A stretch of DNA of 64,000 bases from Dysidea avara (taxonomy: Eukaryota > Porifera > Demospongiae > Dictyoceratida > Dysideidae), in contig NC_089275.1 of assembly GCF_963678975.1 (NCBI RefSeq), positions 15,159,682 through 15,223,681 of the forward strand, given 5' to 3'. The translations under genes were made by a program, and so were the position numbers. The notes under the pieces are model-generated. The model searched no databases. It was not told where the DNA came from and was given only the letters and a program-made list of their open reading frames with translations. How positions within the stretch are numbered: position 1 is the first letter of the stretch; each line of letters begins with the position of its first letter. Positions 11,970-24,085 of this stretch are shown piece by piece.

Positions 11970-12387
11970 CATTGTGAATATATTACAGATTTTACACTGT
12001 GTAATATGTGTTTCATCATCATTCTTTGTATCACAGAAATTGGCTGCCAAGAAGCCTTTGTTATTGACTTGTTCCAGCAAGTTTTGTCCTACGCGCTTGC
12101 GTCTTAAAGCTTGTAAATACGGTAAGCGCTAGGCACTTATATTTGCAACACGAATGGATGATGGAATCGTGTGTCTTACGGGCATACGGCACGACTATTA
12201 CTGGTGACTGGCATATTGTTATGAAGATCAACATATATCCTTCATTCTTGATACACTAACAATCCGAATCGTAATTAATTGCACAAATCTTCATGCGCAT
12301 GCATTGTTTGTGCGGGGTCTACAATGTAGCCACGCCTTGAATTGTGCAACAAAGCAGTAATTGCCAGTCAGGAAGTATAGTGATAAG
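11970..12387. promoter_or_regulatory. BET1 3' region and promoter of MRH gene copy 1
   Basis: Between the BET1 stop and the MRH start. The last 110 bases (GTTTGTGCGGGGTC, then CAGCCACGCCTT-like, then GCCAGTCAGGA) recur upstream of MRH copy 2 at about 20818-20892, so they mark a conserved promoter or 5' leader. The stretch at 12040-12080 (GCTGCCAAGAAGCCTTTGTT) recurs near 18358, inside the duplicated segment. Confidence 0.5.
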
Positions 12388-15300
12388 ATGACCTTCCTCA
12401 AAGTGATCGCTTTATTGCTTCTGTTTGCAGCAGTGACACTGGGAACAACTGACTTGGACGCTTGCACGTTCAAAGCGGACAACGGAATGATGTATGATCT
12501 CTCGCCGCTAAGGAAAAGGTGAGTAATAATTTTTAAGTGTGATGCGTTTGAAAACATGCAGTACAACTTCTGTGAGACACGTTGCCAGAAATTACAGTGT
12601 TTTTATAGCAATGAATTCTGGAGTGAATGACTGCTCTATTAGGGAATTTTGATGTTAGAGAGCTTGGATGTTACACTTGTTGAAAGTATAATGTAGTGCA
12701 AAAAACTAAACTGTGAATATACTTACTTTACAATGATCGCTCCTGACAACTACATTAATACACTTGAAAAAACTACCAGACGTCCATTTACCAAAAAGCT
12801 TTCCTGTGTCACTGTTTGCTTAATATTGGACTTTGCAAAAAAGATAACAGAACCAACTGTCAGTACCAAGAATTGTAACCAGCTTAACCATGCAGGTCAC
12901 ATCTGGGTCTGACCCAGATCACTCAGTATCTGGGTCAGTGATTCCCCGCTAGTAATGCCATGGATGTAACTGAAAAGGATCTAGTAGTCTGCAATACAAA
13001 GGTATACTATGATTTCAGAATACTTGAGTTTGGTTACGTTGGACCTATACAGATTGAATCTCGTATGCATGTAATAATGCTCAATCAGTGTCAGCCCTAC
13101 GGCTATAGTTAGTACATCTTGAGAGTTGTAGGAAATTAGATGTTGCTCATAAAAAACATCAGTTCTTGCTGCAGTGGTTAATAAATGTCAAACTATTGAG
13201 ACAAGTTTATATTGGTTTACATACCATATTAATTAATGTTTTTACATTGATCTAACATTTTGTGTTGGCTACCGTATTTCCTCATAATTATTCATTTCTA
13301 ACTAACAATGCACTCTCACATGTGGTTTATGATGATGCTAACATCACAGGGAGGGCTCTTACTCTTGGACAGAGACAGTTTGGAATACAGCTGGAAACCT
13401 TTATTATAACACTAATTTCGGTGAAAAGACTTCCTTCTTTATCCAATTGCAGATCTGTGGTAATGTGTCCAACATCAAATACAAGTCCTGCAATGTGACA
13501 TCTCCTGTATACCTGGTATGTGTGACCATCAATATTATGTGTGTATATATGATGTATATCTGTGTGTATGCTTGTATTCAGAAATTTCTGATTTCCCACT
13601 CTCGCTACAGTAGCTATGTAAAGTTTGCTATTGAGCTATTAAATCTACATATGCAACTAAAAGTAAATTAAGCAGTCAGTGTAGCAGTATAGCAATACAT
13701 ATATTTTCATACAGTTTTAACATAAATTTGCTAGATTGCTTCTTGGATGACTTGATGAAGAACACATGCAATTAAAGTAGTAAAAGCTCCATGGAATTTC
13801 AGCGTGTTAAGTACACTAGTACAATTAAAAATTATATGATTTAAAAATAAAAAGTATAAAACAAGACAATATGAATGATGGTAGGTATTACAACATAGCT
13901 ATGTGGGAAAATCCCTACATTGGTATGCCCAAATAGTTATGTCGTAATAGCTACATACCATCATTCATGTCTCTCAATTGCTTCACTTGTTTTTATTGCT
14001 GGAACCCTAAATTAATTACACTAGTTTGCTAAATGTGTTATCATACAGCATAGCTGTATTATACATCTAGTAAGGTATTATCTACGTGTGGCTGTGACTG
14101 CTTTTTTACTATAGGTTATCTTAATCTCCTTTGTCTTGAGTGAGCTATGTACACAATAGATTGAGGGGACGTTAATGGACATTTAGAGGTGTGGTCCAAT
14201 AATAGTATTGTTTATAAATGAATCTGCTCCACTTACAGTCGCTTACATGTTTTGTGGTACTTCTCTAAAGGAAAGTGCCAATGTAGAAAATCAATGCCTT
14301 GTTCCTTGTATCTGTGAAGAATGTGATTAAAGATAAAAGGAAAGACAAGCATGGAAGACAGAAGTGGCGCATGCCACCAGTGAGCTTGTTATTGTGACAT
14401 GAAATGGTGGAGATGGTCTTATTAATGAGGTCGTAAAGTATGCCTCTTTCCGACATGTTAGTATGCCACATAAGCATGCATGCAGGCCAAGTTTAGTACA
14501 GTCATGCAGCTTACTTGTAACCATGGACAGGCACTTAAAAAGGTGACAAAACACATAGCAGGTGTCATAATGTCATTTGCAAACAGCTGCTAATGTTACG
14601 AATTATGACCACCAAAATCCAGTGCAGTAACTGTATTACCACTGCTCTTGTGCTAGTAGAAAAGCATTTTAGAGTTGTATAACTACTTATTCCAACCATG
14701 GTGTACGTACATGTGCCAACTATTAACTTTGGAGTCCTACTATACAATACACCATACACTGTATGCCCTATACTATACCAATGGAATATACCCACAGTTT
14801 TATTGTAATAGATTTTACATGAGGATTGTGTTAAATTAATACAACATTTGTTTTGCAGGCTGCCAGTGATGGAAGTTCATGTCTGAAGTTAGGCAGTACC
14901 GATTCAGCTGTATTCAAACTGGCTCCTTTTGGAGATGGCAAGTTATTTGTATAGGCAAAACAAATGTAAATTCAATTTGTCACCAACAAGACTGTCATTC
15001 AGTATTGTGGTATATATGCTAACAATGTTGGGATTTATAATTATACCAGACACTACAATACCTTTGTAATTAGGAGCCTGGAAATTAGGCCCAAATAACT
15101 TGAGCAAGATAAAGAATTGAGAGGTATTTTTAAAGTTTAGAACATGTAAATAGCATAATGTACAATTTCCGTAATTAGGGATGAGTCGATTTCACTGGCA
15201 AACCTTTTTGGCATAATGAGTGAGTAGCTAAAAGCAATGAGCAAAATGCTAGGTGCAATTTTTTGTGAAGTGGACATAAAAATTGCACAAAAGGTCAAAC

Positions 15301-16561
15301 AGTCACACATGTTAAGCAATATTAGCCAGCTTTTTGTTATACATGGTAAAATTGAGTGCAGATCGAGATACTCTAATAGAACATCACTTCAAGGTGAAAT
15401 AATAGCTTTGCACTTGTAAATGAGCAAATATCAATGCTGAGTAAAATATATAATTCTTGAGCAAAATGTGGAGCATAATAGGTGAAAAATAAAAGAATTG
15501 CTTGAAAGAAAAAACAAGTGGAAAAAAAGCAAAATAGACTCATCCCTATCCGTAAGTCAAGATTGAGATACTTTAACAATGAGAGCAAGCAGCCATTATT
15601 TATTGTATTATTATGATAGTCACTACTGAAGTATGTTGCCAACTAACCTACCTGTCAAATAGAACAGGGTTTTTACTGCATTATGATCACAAAAGTTGAG
15701 GAAAAGTTCAAACTTATAGAAATTACTTTGAAAATAAAGAGTACGTTTTTGGTATAATAAACGCATAGTGACATAGTGTCAACTTTTTGGAGAAATTTAT
15801 AAATTCCTTGTGGCTGATCTGTCATCAAAGTGTCAAACAACTTGGCAGGTCAAAATCAAACAAGTCTGCGTAGCCATGAGAAGCTTTGATTGGGACCTCT
15901 AGTACTTGACATAGCCATAGATGTGGGGAAAAACTGAATGTGTGACCAGATTTGCAAAAGATAGCTTTTCGGTCCACACATTTTACATGCCAGCAAACAA
16001 AATGCTATATATTACAGATGACTCCTTGTACTGATTAGATTTCTTTTTATTCCAAAAGGTAGTGAATTACTGTTGCTTTACAGATAATTTAAGACAATTG
16101 CATGCATGATATAGAAGTTATGATGAAGTATCATAGTTCAAAAAATGGCAAATTTTGCGCGTGTGTGTGTGTGTACTGTGCGTGTGTGTGTGTATGTGTG
16201 TGCGTGTGTGTGTGTGGTGTGTGTGTGTGTGTGTGTGTGTGAACTTTTGCAAAATCCAGTCACATAATACATGGAGTTCCGATGAGTGCTGAGTTGGAAA
16301 CGAGACATGTATACAATAAGTTAAGCTTTGGCGTATTTATTATTTACATACAATGTTGAGTATTTAGCTATTCACTTCACCGCAGGACTTTACTTGGACT
16401 ATTATGATGGTGAATCAGTGGACCATATCACCAATTATGAGGCCAGAGTCTACATCATATGCAACAAAGGTGTCGAAGTGATACCTCCACAAATGGAACA
16501 CATGAAGGACAGCCACCAAGTGCATTTCAAAATGCATTCAAAGCATGCATGTCCAATGTAG
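12388..16561 (+). CDS. Secreted single MRH-domain protein, copy 1
   Basis: Exons 12388-12518, 13350-13515, 14859-14937 and 16386-16561 join to 183 codons. Residues 1-19 form a signal peptide (MTFLKVIALLLLFAAVTLG). The rest is one mannose-6-phosphate-receptor-homology domain with six cysteines, in DACTFK, QICGN, KSCNV, SSCLK, YIICN and HACPM. The final strands read EARVYIICN and QVHFKMHSKHAC, as in MRH folds of the M6P receptors and of OS-9 or GNPTG relatives. There is no membrane segment, so it is probably luminal or secreted and binds glycans; sugar specificity is not established. Intron 3 would use a GC donor (GATG then gcaagt), where copy 2 has GT. Introns hold a foldback (13871-13968), a hAT-like MITE (15176-15548) and a TGTGACC MITE with GT repeats (15941-16264). 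All exons are intact. Confidence 0.85.
13871..13968. repeat. Foldback sequence in MRH copy 1 intron 2
   Basis: ATGAATGATGGTAGGTATTA at the left is matched inverted, with small gaps, by the right end TACCATCATTCAT. It forms a hairpin of about 98 bp; possibly a small MITE. Confidence 0.5.
15176..15548. mobile_element. hAT-like MITE, TAGGGATG family
   Basis: Ends read TAGGGATGAGTCGATTT and AATAGACTCATCCCTA. Flanking TCCGTAAT and TCCGTAAG make an 8-base target duplication with one mismatch, as for hAT. The 26-bp GATCGAGATACTC motif occurs inside at 15361-15385. A relative with a perfect duplication is at 47584-48020. Confidence 0.7.
15941..16264. mobile_element. TGTGACC-family MITE with GT microsatellite
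   Basis: The left end TGTGACCAGATTTGCAAAAG is mirrored at the right by CTTTTGCAAAATCCAGTCACA-type sequence. A GT-rich microsatellite fills about 16158-16240. Related elements are at 22364-22604, 59579-59829 and 59863-60101. Confidence 0.6.
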
Positions 16562-16749
16562 CAGTGGCAGCTGAACATCACTTGTTTACACATACACTGG
16601 GTTGAACATTTTGTGAACTATGAGGTACAACATGAAAGATATGATGATTTTGATAAAAGTATACTTACAATTGTTAAATTGATCACGATTAAATACAACC
16701 ATGCACATTAGCACACACTAAGATAACGTTCTAGTAATGATATATACTT

Positions 16750-16990
16750 AGGTTTAAAGGAAGAAAATCCATCTTTCTTGAGTGTGGCACTCAACTAGAC
16801 ATTCTGCAGTTTGAATCCTGGAGTAGGAGGGATTTTTTTCCTTTCAGTCTCTTTCCCAATTTCTGTTTCACCTTATTGTTAGCTACTGTAGAAGTCTCTA
16901 GTTCCTGTTTGTTAGTAATCCAAAGTGTGCAGAACATGTTGTTGTCAGACCTTCAGTGCTGGCTACTGTAAAGTGCTAATAATAATAATT
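16750..16990 (+). repeat. Possible tRNA-derived SINE fragment
   Basis: The stretch AGTGTGGCACTCAACTAGAC followed by GCAGTTTGAATCCTGGAG has the spacing and look of degenerate A and B boxes. A homologous body is not obvious, so this is tentative. Confidence 0.25.
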
Positions 16991-17778
16991 ATGAATTTAC
17001 TTTTTTAATTATGGTGTTTCAAGACAAAATTATGGCCCATTATGAGTTGAGGCTATTTTTCTATTATGACTCAATTAATTGAGATAATCACTATTATAGA
17101 AATGCTACTAAGTGATACTCGATTTTCCATGCAACAGGAGAACTCATTATGTTTTGTCCTTGATTTTATGGTAAAAATTCCCTCTTGTATAAACATCAAA
17201 CTACATTAGAATCCTGATAAGTTGACATACTAATGATGATCAGGACACCTGTTCATGGGTTATTATGTACAGGTACACCTCTGCATTTATAATTAGGGGC
17301 AACTGTCAAATGCAGACACTTTGACATTCATCCATTGTACTAGTATACACACATTGTGACTTGTGAAATTAGATGATGCTAACACCTTGATGATCAAGAC
17401 ATTCGTTTATGGACTTAGTGTAGTCTTGCACAGTCCTGCAGACCACTTTAATCTATTGTCAGGCTGACAACAGATTAATATGGTCTTCACGAAATGTCAG
17501 GATGTTAAATTGTCTAGCTAGCTGTGTTAGACTAGCTAATCCATCTTAGTGCACACACAAGTTTCCCTTATAGTCAGAACACTTCTTCGTAGTATTCACC
17601 TTAGTGTATATACATGTATACATTTCCATAGGCTGTTAATCAAAACACCTTATTAATCATAGCACTTGTCCTTGGTGCCAGTTACATATAGACCCCTGCA
17701 ATCAGTTTGGCCATAAATATATATAGACAGGCTGGGTTGCTTATAATACATTGTGCCTACATAATTAACATGTGTGTA

Positions 17779-17875
17779 CTCTATCAGATCCCAGCAATAG
17801 CAGAGGAATGAGTGGGAGACACAGCTTTACACATCAAATGATAGAAATGAAAATGACTATGCACCTGGTCAGTAT
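17779..17875 (+). pseudogene. Dead copy of BET1 exon 2
   Basis: From the acceptor-like CTATCAG onward the sequence follows BET1 exon 2 (8020-8110): ATCCCAGCAATAGCAGAGGA, then AGTGGGAGACACAGC. One base is lost in the GAAAATGAAAAT stretch and the 3' half is disrupted. The flanking intron sequence also matches BET1 intron 1 (compare 17240-17780 with 7540-8019). BET1 exons 3 and 4 have no counterpart here. Confidence 0.8.
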
Positions 17876-18027
17876 CTGTTTAGTGCTATAATAAAAGAAT
17901 TTACGTACATCTCCTGAAAAATGTGTATTACTTTTAATAGTACATTCTACCACTGAATTATAGAATTTTAAAGATTGGGAGGAAATTTATGCACCATACT
18001 ATCCAAGTACTACCTTCAGTGCAATAA

Positions 18028-18207
<180 letters not shown>

Positions 18208-19052
18208 TTGTGTTGTGTGTGAGAGAGAGAGTTGGCTAGTGTATTTGCTAGAGTGTTACTTTCAACATTAGAGGTAACTAAAGCATTCTAAAGTTTGCTA
18301 GCTAAATGTGTGTAGCTATCATCATCATCATCACTGAATCTTTTTACCAAGATAATGACTGCCAAGAAGCCTTTGTTATTGCATTGAATCTATGTAGTAA
18401 GTTATGTGCCTAATTGTAGCTATGTGCAAACTGAAGGCTTGTTCAGCAAGCCCAAATGAAAAAACGCGCATGCTAATAAGCGATAGGCTGCTTGTTTAAC
18501 AAGGAAATGGATCTTGTGTAGGCAAGTTGGACGCGCTCTAAGTGCTACCTAAATCAGTGTTGCCAGATGATTGCTCCAAGTGTTCATGTGAAAAATAAAT
18601 TTGTTCATAAAAGGTTCATAAATCCAATGGTCACCAACATGTACCAAACCTACACATTATAAATAGGTGGATCTCTGGGTGAGTAGGGCACTGAAAAAAA
18701 GTTGAAGCCTGAGATTGCCAAAGTTCATAGATTGTTTCAGATTCACAAACAAGATGAAAAGTTCATAGATCTATGAACTTTATTCACAACATGGCAACAC
18801 TGACTTATATACATTACTCATAATTGCATTGTTTTATTTGGATTTCACGTGACCTTCAATATAGTTGCAATAAAAATTGATGGGGTTTGCTGGGGTTCAT
18901 TAGATATTCAGAACGTCCTTCATGTAAGCTTCCAGATAAAGGTCTTTGTTTTGTAAAAGGCTGTTGCTATTGTTCTGGCAGTCACGTGAATAAAAATAAA
19001 ACTTAGACAAAAAAGGTCCTCAAACGAAAAAAAAAAAGAAAAACACAAAGTT

Positions 19053-19130
19053 CCTTGAGTGAGAATCGAACCCTAGACCTCTGGTGCTTGAGGGCAGAGT
19101 CCTAACCATTGTGATATGTGGCTCCCAGCT
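19053..19130 (-). repeat. tRNA-like (pol III promoter-like) segment
   Basis: On the minus strand it reads a B-box-like GGTTCGATTCTCAC and an A-box-like segment over CACAATGGTTAGG. It is a tRNA-derived module within the MITE, not a functional tRNA: the acceptor stem does not close well and a near-identical module recurs at 36066-36145. Confidence 0.55.
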
Positions 19131-19298
19131 ACCCAACTCCCTTAGTTTCTACCTTATATGTCTCTGAGTGGAGTAACGTCTATATAATATATATTGAAGG
19201 TGAAGAAGAAACCAAAGCTGAACCCGACCCTACCCCTAACACTAGAACTACTTTACACATCCCCTAAAGTTGAATGCTCGGGTAAACCTACTAGACAT

Positions 19299-20547
19299 GG
19301 ATGGATCTAGGATTTATAAAAGGGGAGGGGGAGGGGGCTAACTGAAGGTACTAATCTCTTGGGTGGAGGTGTCTGAAGCACACCTCCCAGCATTCTGGAA
19401 CTAGGGGGGTCTGGAGGTATGCCCCCCAGGAAAATTTGAAAATTAGATGCTAAAATACTGCAATTTGGATACATTTCCACATAAAATGCATATTTCTGTA
19501 TGTAGATATTTTATATACTGTATTTTTCCTTTAGATTATAGGTATGATTCTCTGCAGCACTTGTTACTGGAAAGGTTTGTGTAGCTAGGTTCAGACAACC
19601 AAGCACATGATGCACCTGACTCTCTTACAATTGCACAACAATAGGTGCATGTTAGAATAATATTGTTGAAACTGGAAAATTTTGAAATTTGAATGATAGC
19701 TATGAGGCTGAATCTGAGAACATTTTCAAATGAAATTGTGTACCTGAATTAAGTATTGCCATCCATAATAACTACACAAGTAGATGAATCAAGCCTTTTA
19801 AACAGACCAAAGCACTTCATAGTATGTGTATAGGTACAGGTAGATTTGAAAAAGTAACCAACTTATGTTTCCACTGAATGTTCTATTAGAGTAGTTAGGT
19901 GACTGCTCTATTAGAGTATCTCGATCTTGTACAACTTCCATGCTGATCCGGGTCTTTGTTACATAATCTTCAACATAATCTACTGATAATACCTTGGAAA
20001 ATGTTTATACACGTATAAGGTGAATTTAGGAGTATTTGTGTTATTAGGCCACTCCAAATAAATTCTCTGTTTCCCGTCCGCCGCCCGCATCAGGTTACTA
20101 CCAGCTCTAAATATTCCATTATTCCGTATTCTTCCATTATTTTCCGGTTATTCTTGCATACTGATAGGCTCACTTGAAACAGTGTCAGCTCACGTGTCAA
20201 CAGTGCTATCAAGTCAGCACAAAGTTTACGTTTGTGTAACTTTTGCAACTTACAAAGGAAGGAACAAGCTTAAGCATGCTTTTATGCAGCCTTTTTGGCT
20301 GTGCCAGACAAATAATGGCTTGAAAAGCTAGCCAATCTTATAATGAAATAATGGAAATGGACCGCCCGCCCGCATGCAAATATGCCTGAGTCCAGGACGG
20401 GAAACAGAGAATTTATTTGGAGTGGCCTTAGTGATCATATAATTATGCTAAGACAAAATTTCATTATAATAGCTACTCAGCATATTGATCCGTATTGATC
20501 AAGTACAGCCTAAAAATAAAGTAAAGGCCCCCCTGGATCCGCCCCTG
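19299..20547. mobile_element. hAT-like MITE nested in the Mutator-like MITE
   Basis: Left end GGATGGATCTAGGA and right end inverted as CTGGATCCGCCCCTG, the common hAT MITE end. CTAGACAT before and CTAGACAC after give an 8-base target duplication with one mismatch. It interrupts the tandem units of copy A. It contains the 26-bp GATCGAGATACTC motif inverted at 19901-19926 and a Harbinger-like MITE at 20047-20427. Confidence 0.65.
20047..20427. mobile_element. Harbinger-like MITE, innermost of three nested elements
   Basis: About 33 bases at each end form a near-perfect inverted repeat starting GGCCACTCCAAATAAATTCT. TTA on both sides is the 3-base target duplication typical of PIF/Harbinger. 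Confidence 0.8.
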
Positions 20548-20924
20548 CTAGACACATCCCCTAAAGTTGAATGCTCGGGACAACCTACTAGACGCGTTCC
20601 CTAAAGTTGAATACTCAGAGTCGCGGGGCAACCTACTAGACGCGTGCCCTAAAGTTGAATACTCGGGGCATAGCATACAACTAGTGTGTTTGATAGTGAG
20701 AAATCTAGTGGACTGCCGGAACAATAGCCCTCACAAAATGTTTCCGGCTGCCGGAATAATAGCAACTTCGTTTGTAAAATGTAAAAGCGATAGAAAATCT
20801 GGGTGAAATTGATGCGTATGCGTTGTTTGTGCGGGGTCGCGAATGCAGCCACGCCTTAGATTATGCAACAAGAAGTAACTGCCAGTCAGGAGATAAAGCG
20901 CTTGATTTGACATATATAACGAGA

Positions 20925-23005
20925 ATGACCTTTCTCAAAGTAATCGCTTTCTTGCTTCTGCTTGTAGCATTAACATTGGGAAAAACTGATTTGAGCGCTT
21001 GCACCTTCAAAGCGGAGAATGGGTTGACGTATGACCTCTCTGCGCTAAGGAACAAGTGAGTTTTAGCTTACTAATCCTAGCTGTATTTATAAGCTTTAGA
21101 CAATGGCATTCGGAGAATGCCTTCAGATATTTGCAAAGTAACTATGCAAGATTTTTATATTGTGGTACCTAACTTGAAGAGAGGTGATCTGAAGACACAG
21201 AGACACCTAGCCACAAACTTATTTTTAAATAAATGCTGTACCACTAGGGACCTGTGAGAAAGCTAAAGCCTATGAATACAGGAAGTCAGAAACATGTAAC
21301 TGAAACTAACAAACAAACCGCAAAAAAAGAATCCTATAGCACTGGATATCTTACCTATACTTACTTAGACTTTTTTACAAGTTCCCAGTGGGCTACCATA
21401 GCATGTAGCTAATGCAAGGCAGTACTTACCACATCTTAATCCACGTAACATGAGACATACCAGCCTACCCCTTCTATGTTGCTGGGTGTAGCAGTTGACA
21501 GCTTGCATATAAATCCAGGTAGCTATTAAGTATAAATGGATTTGGACTTAACCAAAGATAATTATAATAAAACATATAGTCGATGGCTACTGCAGGTGTA
21601 GATAGTGTGTGTACCCTAATTGAATATTTCACAGCAACAAACAGAATATCTGCATCTTACCACTGTAGCTTGGCTAGGTGTTAATTGTGAAATCACTTTT
21701 ACCTGTTGCAGATATTGAAATTTCAAACTTCGTAACTTTTATTATTGAGAATAAAATTTTCCATAAGTGAAGCTACAGTTTTAGGCTACAGTTTAATATC
21801 AGTACAAGGAGTCAAGTGCTATACGCAGCATTTTGTTCACTGCCATGTAAATTACTGATGTAAAAATGGTACTTTTTAAAAATCTTGTCACCATTGCATT
21901 TTGTGTTGATAACAATGCTCACAAGTAGTTATGTCACATTTGCAAGAAGTGTATTTTGTATGCAGTACTTAGTGCTCAGCCAATGACACCTGTAGATATA
22001 GAGATATCATTCAATCGAACTACACACTATAATCTTTGTTCTGTGTTGGTATGGTGGAGTGACTTCCATGGTAACGACATATTATAGTCTACCAATAATT
22101 ATGATTTGTGTTATTGTGAACTGTAGGCTCATACTCTTTTGTGCTTGATGTATTTTACAGGGAAGGCTCTTACTCTTGGACACAGACAGTTTGGCATTCA
22201 GCTGGAAACCTTTACTTTAGCAGCGACTTTGGTGAACAGGTGTCCTTCTTTATCCAGTTGCAGATCTGTGGCAATGTTTCCAACATCAAGTACAAGTCCT
22301 GCAATGTGACATCTCCTGTATACCTGGTATGTGTGACTGTCCATATGTATAATACTATAATTATGTGACCAGATCTGCGAAAAGGGGTCTTGTAGCCCTT
22401 CCAATTGTATGAACTTGGTAATCCATAACTTGACTTGTGAGTACGGTACCATCCTGAACTTTGGGCACTTTACACTCCTAATATAGCACTATTCCTGGAG
22501 GCAATTTTAAGACAATAGGTTAAACACTTGATGAGGTATGACTCATCAAAATAATGTGGAAATTTGGAAAGGATAAAAGACCCCTTTTCGCATATCTGGT
22601 CACATATGTACATATGCACATGTGTATGGATCGATGTATAATTATGTACATAAATGTATGTATGTATGTGTATATGTGTGTGTGTGTGTGTGTGTTTGTG
22701 TGTGTGTGTGGGTGGGGAATCAGTCTTTATGAAGACTCTGTTAGTTGGCATCTCTGTTTGGAGACCCCTGGGCAGTGTTTGTATTGCAGACACTGGCTAA
22801 AGCCAACTAAGGCTCTAAGGATCTATCTAGTTTCTTGTGGTTTCTTGTACTGATTTAATCAGTGGCCACTTGAATCCTTGGAGCCTTGTATGCGCACTAC
22901 AGTGGTGTAGCAAGCCATCATCACAACTTGGCTTCAGAAGCTGTGTATCACTATGGCAAAGCACCCTGACAGTTTTAGCAACCTAAAGTCTGTATGTGTG
23001 GGGTA

Positions 23006-23047
<42 letters not shown>

Positions 23048-23359
23048 TGTGTGTCTACCCAGCTGTTTAAATAGGAACCTGGTGGCCTGATTTCAACTGG
23101 GGAAGTAGCCCACTCAGCTGTAACATCAATGGGTACCTGGTATTAACTGGGGAAGCAAATGCCAACTATCCATGTCTCACACAGCAGGTGAAGGTACAGG
23201 TGGGACTTTGGGTGCCCACACCTTCACATGTGAAACATGGCACAGCCTCCTGTGGGTTACTATAGCTAGTCCTGCCCCAGGAGTAACCCACAGGACCATG
23301 CTAGCACAGCAGTTGAAGGCTTTGCTTTGTGTGTGTGTGTGTGTGTGCGTGTGTGCGTG

Positions 23360-23405
<46 letters not shown>

Positions 23406-24085
23406 AGTGTCCTGCACACCAATGTATTATAGTCTTTGCAATAATCATACTAACTGTTGGTTTTCTAGGCTGCTAGTGATGGGAGCTCATGCCTGAAGTT
23501 GGGAAGCACTGATACAGGTGTATTCAAACTAGCTCCCTTTGGAGATGGTATGTTCCAGAATAATTTCCAGGAATTTTATTTGCAATGCAATAGTAAAATC
23601 AGAAGGAAGCGTTGCTAGTATTAAACTGGATAGTAGTATCAAAATGCTTATCACTTTTCTATTACAACTGAGACCTTAAGCTCTGACAAACAAAACCAGC
23701 AATACATCAGAACTACATGTTTACCTATATAGACCTATTTTACACTGCACATAAAGAATAATAATTCATACTGTATAGAACCCAGTGTACATTATGATGA
23801 AGTGAACTTTATGCACAGAACATTTCCAGCCGAATTATTACTTGGTATATACCATTTTCTTAAATGAAGGCATATAAATAGTGACTACATTGTATTCTTT
23901 ATATTGCAGGTGTTTACTTGGATTACTATGATGGTGAACCAGTGGACCATATTACCAACTATGAGGCCAGAGTCTACATCATATGCAACAGCACTGTTGA
24001 GATGACACCTCCACAGATGGAGCACATGAAAGACAGCTACCAAGTGCATTTCAAAATGCACTCAAAGTATGCATGCTCAAAGTAG
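20925..24085 (+). CDS. Secreted single MRH-domain protein, copy 2
   Basis: Exons 20925-21055, 22161-22326, 23469-23547 and 23910-24085 have exactly the lengths of the copy 1 exons and give 183 codons. The signal peptide is MTFLKVIAFLLLLVALTLG. The same six cysteines are present, in SACTFK, QICGN, KSCNV, SSCLK, YIICN and YACSK. All introns are GT-AG. Most changes between copies are conservative, which suggests both still make protein; a Ka/Ks calculation would test this. The last exon carries the EARVYIICN and QVHFKMHSKYAC strands that close the MRH fold. Intron 2 holds a TGTGACC MITE and a SINE-like repeat. AATAAA at about 24338 could end the transcript. The role is presumed to be glycan binding in the secretory pathway or outside the cell. 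Confidence 0.87.
22364..22604. mobile_element. TGTGACC-family MITE in MRH copy 2 intron 2
   Basis: The left end TGTGACCAGATCTGCGAAAA is mirrored by TTTTCGCATATCTGGTCACA at the right, with TA on both sides. It is 241 bp, about the same as the 59863-60101 relative, and has no gene. Confidence 0.75.
22998..23054. repeat. GT microsatellite
   Basis: A nearly pure GT run. Another, with GC interruptions, is at 23328-23404, and a third at about 22672-22712; all are in MRH copy 2 intron 2. Confidence 0.9.
23055..23325 (+). repeat. SINE-like body, inverted relative of 44505-44890
   Basis: CTACCCAGCTGTTTAAATAG, CATCAATGGGTACCTGGTAT and CAAATGCCAACTATCCATGT all recur, inverted, in the 44.5-44.8 kb repeat, which carries a tRNA-like head. 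This copy appears to lack that head. Confidence 0.55.

Larger units (their letters stand above)
18959..20770. mobile_element. Mutator-like MITE with tRNA-like core, copy A (interrupted)
   Basis: The left end GGCTGTTGCTATTGTTCTGG is mirrored by the right end CCGGAATAATAGCAACTTCG. TTTGTAAAA at 18950-18958 and again at 20771-20779 is a perfect 9-base target duplication, the size made by Mutator-like elements. Inside are a tRNA-like segment (19053-19130, minus) and tandem units containing CCCTAAAGTTGAATGCTCGG. The element is split by a hAT-like insertion at 19299-20547. An uninterrupted copy is at 35966-36523. Confidence 0.75.

Noticed and set aside
12895..12945. Short palindrome around ATCTGGGTCTGACCCAGAT
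   Set aside because: Too short and isolated to assign to an element; possibly an old MITE end.
22470..23432. His/Thr- or Cys/Val-rich open frames on both strands
   Set aside because: Translations of GT/CA microsatellites in an MRH intron.
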